Positions 41,334 to 48,065 of a stretch of 64,000 nucleotides of DNA are shown in pieces (the stretch's first letter is position 1; every line of letters starts with the position of its first letter). The position numbers were made by a program, and so were the translations under genes. The notes beneath the pieces were generated by a model, which did no database searches, was not told where the DNA came from, and worked only from the letters and a program-made list of their open reading frames with translations. Source of the DNA: Eubacterium aggregans (GTDB taxonomy: Bacteria; Bacillota; Clostridia; Eubacteriales; Eubacteriaceae); the NCBI RefSeq assembly GCF_900107815.1, contig NZ_FNRK01000001.1, forward strand, positions 62,001-126,000, written 5' to 3'.

Positions 41334-42056
41334 TTATTCCCCCACATACTCCGGACACAATCCGCATCTGCGCATATCGTCCACCGCATCTAATATTTCC
41401 GCTGCCCCCTGGGTCCCAATAAGCTCGGCCCCCGCAGCGAAGAAAGCAAAGGCATTTTGTGGCCGTGGCGCCTTAACCCCCGCCACCTTGACCTTCGTCT
41501 TTGTCCCTTTTAGTGTGTCCACCATGAGCATGACATCGGACACAGATGGTCCGGCGTATTGGCCGGTAGATGTTTTTGCCCAATCAATTCCGGCTTCTGC
41601 CACCAGCTTACAGGCCGTGGCGATTTCTTCCTTGGTCAGCATACAGGTTTCGATGATCATCTTTGTCATCACTGGCCCCGCAGCTTTTTTATAGTCCTTG
41701 AATTCTTGCAGGACTTCATCGTACTTCTTGTCCTTGAGCGCCCCCACGTTCATGCAATTATCCAAAACCGTTGCGCCCAGACGAACGGCTTCTTCGGTTT
41801 CAAAGGCTTTTACAGCACTGGTTTGCTGTCCAAAGGGAAATCCAATGCCGGCCCCCACCAGCAAATCCGTTCCCTGGAGTTCTTCAACCACCACCGGTGT
41901 CCAATAGGATGAGGAAAAGCAGAATGCCTTGGCATTATACTTAATGGCATCCCGACAGCCCTGCCGGATCTGTTCTTCTGTGGTGTTTTTCGGCAGCACC
42001 GAATAATCGAAGAGCTTTCCCATATCCCGTTTCGTCATTTTTGACAAATCCACCAT
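41334..42056 (-). CDS. DeoC-family aldolase, atypical paralogue 3
   Basis: Protein of 240 residues. It is close to the neighbouring paralogue at 42088 through most of its length (shared NCMNVGALKDKKYDE and YKKAAGPVMTKMII). The Schiff-base lysine is in WAKTSTGQYAG. The loop before helix 8 reads KVAGVKAPRPQNAFAFF and then GTQGAAEILDAV, unlike the GTRAA or GSRSA of the others, so the phosphate-binding end has diverged. It lies 31 bases after paralogue 2 and 27 before the kinase. The two adjacent copies are probably a tandem duplication. Confidence 0.82.
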   Translation of the reverse strand: MVDLSKMTKRDMGKLFDYSVLPKNTTEEQIRQGCRDAIKYNAKAFCFSSSYWTPVVVEELQGTDLLVGAGIGFPFGQQTSAVKAFETEEAVRLGATVLDNCMNVGALKDKKYDEVLQEFKDYKKAAGPVMTKMIIETCMLTKEEIATACKLVAEAGIDWAKTSTGQYAGPSVSDVMLMVDTLKGTKTKVKVAGVKAPRPQNAFAFFAAGAELIGTQGAAEILDAVDDMRRCGLCPEYVGE

Positions 42057-42087
42057 TTTCTCTTACCCCCTAAGATTTTTATTATCC

Positions 42088-42807
42088 TCAGCCTTCATAT
42101 TCCGGAAGCATCTTAATGGCACGCATGGTATCCAGTGCCTCGATGATTTCCGGTGCTGACCGGGAACCGATGAGCTCTGCCCCGGCTAACAAGAAAGCAT
42201 AAGCATTTTGAGGCCGCGGGAATTTAACCCCGGATACCTTGACCTTGGTGTCCGAATCCTTCAGGGTTTCAACCATAACCCGTACCTGCTCTAAGGACAT
42301 CCCGTTGTACTGCCCCGAGGAAGATTTCGCCCAATCAATTTCCGCTTCTGCAATGAGCTTGCAGGCCGTGGCGATTTCTTCATCCGTCAGCATTTCGGCT
42401 TCAATGATCATTTTGGTCATGGCCGGCCCAGCGGCTTTTTTATAATCCTTGAACTCCTGAAGAATTTCGTCGTACTTCTTATCCTTCAGTGCTCCCACAT
42501 TCATGCAATTATCCAGAACCGTCGCCCCCATCCGAACCGCTTCTTCGGTTTCAAAGGCCTTCACGGCACTGCTTTGCTGTCCAAAGGGAAATCCGATACC
42601 GGCCCCCACCAGTAAATCCGTTCCCTTCAGTTCTTCTGCCACTACCTTCGTCCAATAGGATGAGGAAAAGCAAAAGGCCTTGCAGTTGTACTGAATGGCC
42701 ACCTTACATTCCTTCCGGATGGTTTCTTCTGTGGTATCCTTTGGCAGGATCGCATAGTCAAAACACTTTCCCATGTCCCATTTCGTCATCTTTGTGAAAT
42801 CAATCAT
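42088..42807 (-). CDS. DeoC-family aldolase, atypical paralogue 2
   Basis: Protein of 239 residues from ATG 42807, preceded by GGAGG. The barrel opens with CFDYAILPKDTT. The Schiff-base segment is WAKSSSGQYNG, where other members have KTSTG, so the lysine is kept while both threonines are serine. The final phosphate loop is KVSGVKFPRPQNAYAF and GSRSAPEII. It is the first gene behind the promoter at 42885-42913, whose spacer contains a palindrome. With paralogue 3 it forms a tandem pair. Function as a sugar-phosphate aldolase is inferred from the fold. Confidence 0.82.
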   Translation of the reverse strand: MIDFTKMTKWDMGKCFDYAILPKDTTEETIRKECKVAIQYNCKAFCFSSSYWTKVVAEELKGTDLLVGAGIGFPFGQQSSAVKAFETEEAVRMGATVLDNCMNVGALKDKKYDEILQEFKDYKKAAGPAMTKMIIEAEMLTDEEIATACKLIAEAEIDWAKSSSGQYNGMSLEQVRVMVETLKDSDTKVKVSGVKFPRPQNAYAFLLAGAELIGSRSAPEIIEALDTMRAIKMLPEYEG

Positions 42808-42855
42808 ATTACCCTCCTTTTTTGATCTTCCCTTACCTACCCCAGCGGCAGGCAT

Positions 42856-42875
42856 ATACTGGTCATAACCGGTAT
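42856..42875. promoter_or_regulatory. GntR-type operator downstream of the -10 box
   Basis: The 20-bp inverted repeat ATACTGGTCATAACCGGTAT has eight-base arms around CATA with one mismatch. It lies between the -10 box and the start codon of the DeoC-family gene at 42807, in a place where a bound repressor would block elongation or initiation. Confidence 0.75.
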
Positions 42876-42884
42876 TATGTCTGT

Positions 42885-42913
42885 ATTATAACTAGATATG
42901 ACTAGTATGTCAA
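42885..42913 (-). promoter_or_regulatory. Promoter of the DeoC/kinase operon with operator in the spacer
   Basis: The minus strand has TTGACA (42913-42908) and TATAAT (42890-42885), perfect hexamers 17 bases apart. The spacer lies within an inverted repeat ATA-ACTAG-ATATG-ACTAG-TAT (42888-42908). It resembles the site upstream of the FBA-PHP gene at 47.1 kb, so one regulator, most likely the GntR protein encoded at 43013, binds both. Confidence 0.85.
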
Positions 42914-42950
42914 GTAAATTGTTTTCATCTTAAAAAAGGTTTTTGGGCAA

Positions 42951-43000
42951 AAAAATAAAACACCGAAAATCGAGACGATCGATATGCGATGTTTTATTTT
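42951..43000 (-). terminator. Terminator after the gntR gene
   Basis: AAAATAAAACACCG (42953) pairs with CG(A)TGTTTTATTTT (42987-43000) and the minus-strand arm ends in a T run. It lies 13 bases past the gntR stop and ahead of the next promoter. Confidence 0.78.
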
Positions 43001-43012
43001 GTAAATCGGTTT

Positions 43013-43747
43013 TCAGTTGTTTTTATACTCATACCGCAGCTTGATTTTATCCCCGCGGAAGACAACTTTTGAATATTCGTAGGGATGATCCAACTGGTCA
43101 TACAGAACATCCTCTAAAATCAGCAGGGAGTACCCTGGGTTAACACCAAAGATGGGACTTTCCTTTTCCGTTGCTGTAGCGGATTCGAGGGTTTCCACCA
43201 CCCGGGTGGGCTTGAGACCCCGCTGGTGCTCTAAAAGCACACAAAGCTGTTCCTTTTCGAGTAAATCCTCTCGGATGCCCGCACACAGGGCTTCGGGAAT
43301 ATAGGAGTAATGCAGACTAATGGGTTCACCCTTCACAAAGCGTAAGCGACGAATCTCGACAATGGGGGCCCCTTCCGGGCAAGCCAGCCGACGGCTGATT
43401 TTCCCCCGGGCCTCCACCGTTTGAATTCCCAATACCTGGGTTGAAATTTCGTAACCCATGCGCTCAAGCTGCTCCCGAAAACCCATGTATGCTAAAGATT
43501 CCGTCTCAATCTTGGCATCGGACACGAAGGTTCCCTTTCCAGGTACCCGGTAAAGCAGACCCTCCTGCACCAGCTGAGAGCAGGCTGATCGAATCGTCAT
43601 CCGACTGACACCAAACATGCGGTTCAACTCGCTTTCAGAAGGAATAGCGGTCTGGGCCTTCCATTCTCCTTCTTCTATTTTATTGCGGATCAGCTCCTCT
43701 AATTGGACATATAATGGTTTGGGATTTTCTCTTCTTATCTTTTCCAT
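43013..43747 (-). CDS. GntR/HutC-family transcriptional regulator
   Basis: Regulator of 244 residues from ATG 43747, which follows GGAGGAG. The winged helix has KPLYVQLEELIRNKIEEGEW and the GVSRMTIRSACSQLVQEGLLYR recognition region. Residues about 80-240 form a UTRA ligand domain ending in EYSKVVFRGDKIKLRYEYK. HutC-type members are repressors released by a sugar or sugar phosphate. It stands inside the operon between DeoC paralogues 1 and 2. Palindromic sites with ACTAG/ACTGGT arms occur in both promoters of the locus, so autoregulation with the pathway genes is likely. Confidence 0.9.
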   Translation of the reverse strand: MEKIRRENPKPLYVQLEELIRNKIEEGEWKAQTAIPSESELNRMFGVSRMTIRSACSQLVQEGLLYRVPGKGTFVSDAKIETESLAYMGFREQLERMGYEISTQVLGIQTVEARGKISRRLACPEGAPIVEIRRLRFVKGEPISLHYSYIPEALCAGIREDLLEKEQLCVLLEHQRGLKPTRVVETLESATATEKESPIFGVNPGYSLLILEDVLYDQLDHPYEYSKVVFRGDKIKLRYEYKNN

Positions 43748-43854
43748 AACAGCTCCTCCATCAGTTTCCAAACTTTTCCTGACGTTTGTTATTTTGTTAA
43801 TATCCTAACACAAACCCATCCATTTGGAAAGCCAGGCCCCAATAAAATTCAAAC

Positions 43855-44574
43855 TCAACCTTGATACGCTGGCACGATTCCAATCTCACGCATCTGGTCC
43901 AGGGCATCGATAATGGCAATGGCAGCACGGGTCCCGATGAGGTCTGCACCTGCCATCAAAAAGGCATAAGCATTCTGGGGTCGAGGGAATTTAACCCCAG
44001 CAACCTTCAGCTTAATATCCGTATCCTTTAAGGTTTCCTTCATAATCAAAAATTGATCCATACTGGGTCCTTCAAATTGTCCGGTGGAGGTTTTGGCATA
44101 ATCGATTCCGGCTTCTGCAATGAGCTTACAGGCCGTGGCGATTTCCTCATCCGTTAAGAAATTGACATCCATGATGCATTTAGTAATATTGCCCTGGGCT
44201 GCCGTGACAAAGGCATCGAGTCCAGCCTTCACCTCTTTATAATTTTTATCCTTCAGAGCCCCGATATTCATCACAATATCCAAGGCGGTACATCCTGCCT
44301 TTACCGCCTCTTCGGTTTCCAATCCCTTCATTCGGGCTGAGGACACACCAAAGGGAAAGTCCAGTCCACAGGCCACATGGACATCACTCCCGGCAAGCTC
44401 CTCTACCACGACCGGTGTCCAATAGGGTGATGCTGAGTAAAAGGCTGCACAATTATAGGCCACTGCCTCCCGACAACCCTTTCGAATATCCTCCTCCGTG
44501 GTATTCTTGGGCAGTACCGAATGGTCAAAGCATTTCCCCAGTTGCCATTTGTCCAATTTTGATAAATCTACCAT
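43855..44574 (-). CDS. DeoC-family aldolase, atypical paralogue 1
   Basis: Protein of 239 residues. It opens with CFDHSVLPKNTTEED, nearer to the DHT motif of standard DeoC than its paralogues. The acidic strand is TALDIVMNIGALKD, the Schiff-base lysine is in YAKTSTGQFEG, and the second-lysine loop is LKVAGVKFPRPQNAYAF with GTRAAIAII. It stands 27 bases after the HAD phosphatase gene and 107 bases before gntR. It is the only one of the four in the transcription unit that starts at 47.1 kb. Confidence 0.83.
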   Translation of the reverse strand: MVDLSKLDKWQLGKCFDHSVLPKNTTEEDIRKGCREAVAYNCAAFYSASPYWTPVVVEELAGSDVHVACGLDFPFGVSSARMKGLETEEAVKAGCTALDIVMNIGALKDKNYKEVKAGLDAFVTAAQGNITKCIMDVNFLTDEEIATACKLIAEAGIDYAKTSTGQFEGPSMDQFLIMKETLKDTDIKLKVAGVKFPRPQNAYAFLMAGADLIGTRAAIAIIDALDQMREIGIVPAYQG

Positions 44575-44601
44575 AATAAACGCTCCTCTTTGATTAAATA
44601 T

Positions 44602-45273
44602 TTACAACACAACTGACGGTAATTCCGCCAGCGTATCAATCACATAAGACGGATCCAGGGCCCGGACCTGCTCTGGGGTGTTATAGCCATAGGTCACCCC
44701 ACACACGGCAATCCCCGCATTGGTCCCAGTGAGGTAATCCGTCCGGGTATCCCCAATCAGGATCGCCTCCCCCCGGGGGCATCCATAAAAATCGACGATG
44801 GCATTGACACAGTCCGGGGCTGGCTTAGGATTCACCACATCATCGGCAGTGACGATGATGTCAAAATAATCCATGAGCCCAAAGACTTCAAAGATACCCA
44901 GGGTGGCACTTCGTATTTTAAAGGTCGCCACGGACAGTTTTTTGCCTGCCGCTTTGTACTGATCCAGCACTTCCCGGACGCCGGGATACAGCTTGGAATG
45001 CACCGCACAATTGACAGTGTAGTACGCCACAAATTTTGGCAGGATTTCCCCATCAATGCGGTCAGCCTCATGCTCTCCCAGGCATTTCAGCAGTACATTA
45101 CGGGCGCCACCACCAATGCAGCTGCGGATAAAGGCATCCGTTCTTTTTTCGAAACCATACTCCGTGATGAGGTGTTGTACCGTCGCCACAATATCCGGAC
45201 AGGTATCCACCAAGGTCCCATCCAAATCGAAGATAAGATGGCTGTACGAACGCGGTTCACAATTGGCAATCAT
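44602..45273 (-). CDS. HAD-family phosphatase, phosphoglycolate phosphatase-like
   Basis: Protein of 223 residues from ATG 45273, which overlaps the previous stop (TGATG) and follows AAGGAGAA. The HAD motifs are LIFDLDGTLVDT near residue 14, the lysine of motif III in VATFKIRSATLG, and ILIGDTRTDYLTG. The cap domain is of the small-helical type. Such enzymes remove phosphate from small sugar phosphates. HAD phosphatases accompany EgsA/AraM-type genes in other sugar operons as well. It may relieve toxic sugar-phosphate build-up or make a free intermediate. Confidence 0.83.
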   Translation of the reverse strand: MIANCEPRSYSHLIFDLDGTLVDTCPDIVATVQHLITEYGFEKRTDAFIRSCIGGGARNVLLKCLGEHEADRIDGEILPKFVAYYTVNCAVHSKLYPGVREVLDQYKAAGKKLSVATFKIRSATLGIFEVFGLMDYFDIIVTADDVVNPKPAPDCVNAIVDFYGCPRGEAILIGDTRTDYLTGTNAGIAVCGVTYGYNTPEQVRALDPSYVIDTLAELPSVVL

Positions 45274-47063
45274 CAGCTTCTCCTTAAAGCAGACAGCAGG
45301 GGGTTCGCATTGAAATATTCTAAGGTAATGCCGCACTCCCCAATATCCCGCAGGTTTTTATCGGTTTTTTTATAGTCCGCATGGTAGTCTGAGCCACCGG
45401 AAATAATAGCAACCCGACCGGTGTAATCCGACGTAACTTTGGTGATGATTTCATCCTTGGTCATGGGTCCACTATAGGTGGTTTTATCGTAGGTATAGGC
45501 CCCTTCGATGCCGTCTAACCCCGCATCAATGAGGGATTCGATGAATACGGCCCGCTCCATTTCTGCATCCTTGGTTACCACCCACTCATCAATGAGGTAG
45601 GGATGGGCCAAAATGGCGATTCCCCCGGTTTCATGTGCCAATCGGATAATTTCTGCGGCATCGGGCTTTTCCCGTTTGACCGAGAATTCCGGATTATTCC
45701 GACACAAAAGCTTGGCCTCGCTCCAAGTCTTGGTATAACCCTTCTCCGCCATCAGGTTGAAGATGAGTTTTTTCTGGACATCCTCGGGCTTTCTGGGGAT
45801 GTCATCGTAATTCAGCACCTCTTCCCAATCCACGGGGAAGCCCTTTTCGGTGAGAAGCTCCGTCAGACGTTTGTAGGAATCAATTTTGCTTTTCACAATC
45901 TTGCGATTCATCTCCAATAGCCGGGGATCCTTAAAATCACACCCCAGGACCACGATATGGACATCCTCCACCTGAGTTTCACAGGAAAATTCAATGCCCG
46001 GAATAAAGGTAAGGCCTTTTTTGGCAGCATAGGCCACAGGATCGACCATCACCCCACTGACCTCGATTTTTTCAGGGGGCAGCACATCGTGATCGGTGAT
46101 GGCCAATACCTTCACGCCACGCTCCACCGCATTGCAAATGAGTTCCTTGGGGGTATCGCCACCGTCAGAGCGGGTGGAATGGCAATGGAGATCCACCTCA
46201 AAGGGTGCTACATTGCGGTCTATGAGGCTAAAGAAGCGGATGTGCTCTGTGACCACTTGGCGCACCCGGTCTGCCACATAGGCATCCAGCTTCAGGGGAT
46301 CGTTCTGGGTGGGGTTCTCCGCCATATAATCCTTCATTCCCTGGCAATAGGCAATTTTAATGGCCGTGGAAATATTGACCTTGGCCGCCCCCAGATCAAT
46401 GAGGCGGTAAAACATTTCATCCGTCAGCCCGGTTCCCCCATGGAGGACCAGAGGGCAGGGTGAAAAGCCATTAATTTCCTGGAACAAATCGTAATCAATA
46501 TCGATTTCTCCTTGATACACCCCATGGGCCGTCCCTACGGCCGGAGCAAAGGCATCCACCCCTGTAGCATCTAAAAAAGTGCGGCAATCCGTGGGCTTGG
46601 CATGGGCCCCTGCCCCCTCCTCTACAAAAATATCGTCCTCTACCCCGACAATGGCACCCAGCTCACCCTCAACGGTTACCCCCTTGGCATGGGCATATTC
46701 CACAATATCCCGGGTATTTGCAATATTCTGACCCAGGGGAAGCTTAGAACCATCGTACATCACCGAGGACCAGCCCGCATCGATACAGGCTTTGGTAAAG
46801 GCCACATCCGTGGAATGGTCTAAGTGAATGGCCACATCCACGGCGGCATGTTCAGCCAGGGGGCGTAAAAAGGCCATCATTTCAGTGATTCCAAAGGATT
46901 TCACCGTCTTTACCGAAGTTTGAAGAATAATATTCTGACCCAATGCTTCTGCCGCCTGGATGGCAGCTCGGGCCGTAAGGTCACCAACGATATTAAATGC
47001 CCCGACGGCATAACCACCCTGACGGGCCTCTTTTAATATTCTTTCTAAATTAACATATGCCAT
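45273..47063 (-). CDS. Fusion: class II fructose-bisphosphate aldolase + PHP phosphoesterase
   Basis: Protein of 596 residues with two enzymes joined. Residues 1-285 are a class II zinc aldolase with GAFNIVGD, the zinc ligands in IHLDHSTD, GTAHGVYQG and LVLHGGTGL, and KVNISTAIK. Residues 290-596 are a PHP-type phosphoesterase with DLHCHSTRSDGGDT, LAITDHDVL, PGIEFSCE, LAHPYL and SGGSDYHAD as metal-binding motifs. The aldolase half would cleave a ketose 1-phosphate or bisphosphate and the PHP half could remove a phosphate. It is the first gene behind the promoter at 47.15 kb. I do not know this fusion as a characterised protein. Confidence 0.85.
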   Translation of the reverse strand: MAYVNLERILKEARQGGYAVGAFNIVGDLTARAAIQAAEALGQNIILQTSVKTVKSFGITEMMAFLRPLAEHAAVDVAIHLDHSTDVAFTKACIDAGWSSVMYDGSKLPLGQNIANTRDIVEYAHAKGVTVEGELGAIVGVEDDIFVEEGAGAHAKPTDCRTFLDATGVDAFAPAVGTAHGVYQGEIDIDYDLFQEINGFSPCPLVLHGGTGLTDEMFYRLIDLGAAKVNISTAIKIAYCQGMKDYMAENPTQNDPLKLDAYVADRVRQVVTEHIRFFSLIDRNVAPFEVDLHCHSTRSDGGDTPKELICNAVERGVKVLAITDHDVLPPEKIEVSGVMVDPVAYAAKKGLTFIPGIEFSCETQVEDVHIVVLGCDFKDPRLLEMNRKIVKSKIDSYKRLTELLTEKGFPVDWEEVLNYDDIPRKPEDVQKKLIFNLMAEKGYTKTWSEAKLLCRNNPEFSVKREKPDAAEIIRLAHETGGIAILAHPYLIDEWVVTKDAEMERAVFIESLIDAGLDGIEGAYTYDKTTYSGPMTKDEIITKVTSDYTGRVAIISGGSDYHADYKKTDKNLRDIGECGITLEYFNANPLLSALRRS

Positions 47064-47131
47064 CTGATTTCTCTCCTTTGTCCTATAAATCCATAAAAAA
47101 TCAATGCTTTAATCTTAGCCATCTTATGTGA

Positions 47132-47178
47132 GTATGACTAGCTATAACCAGTATACTGCTATCTCTTAAAATTGTCAA
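47132..47178 (-). promoter_or_regulatory. Promoter and GntR-type operator of the FBA-PHP operon
   Basis: The minus strand has TTGACA (47178-47173) and TATACT (47155-47150), 17 bases apart. The imperfect inverted repeat GTATGACTAG...ACCAGTATAC (47132-47156) overlaps the -10 box. Its arms match the sites at 42856 and 42888. Confidence 0.8.
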
Positions 47179-47223
47179 GACTCTTAAAGGACGGACTCTA
47201 TTTCATTTATTTTTATTTTCCCC

Positions 47224-47254
47224 TTGACCTTGACGCGGCGTCATCCTTTATGAT
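47224..47254 (+). promoter_or_regulatory. MerR-type promoter with 19-bp spacer
   Basis: TTGACC (47224-47229) and TATGAT (47249-47254) are 19 bases apart, the long spacer typical of MerR-controlled promoters. The spacer contains the palindrome TGACGCGGCGTCA (47231-47243). It lies 43 bases before the MerR-family gene, which points to autoregulation by DNA twisting. Confidence 0.85.
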
Positions 47255-47296
47255 AAATCATGACATAGCGATTCAACATGAAAGAAGGTGCAATCC

Positions 47297-48061
47297 ATGG
47301 AATACACCACTTCAGAAATGGCCGCACTGTCCGGTGTGACCACCCGGACCCTGCGGTATTATGATGCAATCGGACTTCTAAAGCCCGCTGCCATCCGGAG
47401 TAACGGTTACCGCATTTATGGGCCGGATCAGGTGGATACCCTCCAGCAGATCCTCTTTTACCGGGAATTGGAATTTCCCTTAAACCGGATTCGATCCATT
47501 CTGACGGCACCGGACTACGCCCGGGAATCCGCTCTTTCGGAGCAGCTGGAAGCTTTAAAGGCACGTCAAAAACGCATCGAGACCCTCATCGCCACGGCGA
47601 CACGGACCCTGGATGCCTTAAAAGGAGATTTAATCATGAAGGATACTGAAAAATTTGAAGGCTTTAAAGCCGAAATTATCGCAAAAAATGAAGACCGCTA
47701 CGGCGCAGAAATCCGCAGCCGTTACGGCGATGCCACGGTGGATGGGGTGAATGCCCGAATCCAGGGTATGAGTGAGAAAACATGGCAGAGGGCCCAGGCC
47801 CTGGAAAAGGATGTTGCCCAGGCCCTCAAATGTGCCGCAGCTACAGGGAATACCACCGGGGAGGAAGCCCGGAAATTATGCGGTCTTCACAGCCAGTGGT
47901 TAAAATGCTATTGGACTCCGGGGATGTACACCCCCGCAGCCCATATTGCCCTGGCCCAGGGCTATGTCACTGACGAACGCTTTGCCGCTTATTACGATGC
48001 CATCGTCCCCGGAGGGGCTACCTTCCTCCGGGATGCCTTGGTGGCCTTTTTTAACCAATGA
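47297..48061 (+). CDS. MerR-family regulator with TipAS-type domain
   Basis: Regulator of 254 residues from ATG 47297. The winged helix is YTTSEMAALSGVTTRTLRYYDAIGLLKP, followed by YRIYGPDQVDTLQQILFYRELEFPL and a dimerisation coiled coil to about residue 108. Residues about 120-254 resemble the TipAS drug-binding domain (GLHSQWLKCYWTPGMYTPAAHIALAQGYV). Such proteins activate multidrug or stress genes when they bind an antibiotic-like ligand. It is a single gene; the hybrid kinase gene converges on it and begins only four bases after its stop. Its targets, beyond itself, are not evident in the window. Confidence 0.88.
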   Translation: MEYTTSEMAALSGVTTRTLRYYDAIGLLKPAAIRSNGYRIYGPDQVDTLQQILFYRELEFPLNRIRSILTAPDYARESALSEQLEALKARQKRIETLIATATRTLDALKGDLIMKDTEKFEGFKAEIIAKNEDRYGAEIRSRYGDATVDGVNARIQGMSEKTWQRAQALEKDVAQALKCAAATGNTTGEEARKLCGLHSQWLKCYWTPGMYTPAAHIALAQGYVTDERFAAYYDAIVPGGATFLRDALVAFFNQ

Positions 48062-48065
48062 TGTT

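Noticed and set aside
47224-47254. The TGACGCGGCGTCA palindrome as an operator of the GntR regulator.
   Set aside because: It sits in a 19-base spacer right before a MerR gene and does not resemble the ACTAG/ACTGGT sites, so it is assigned to the MerR protein.
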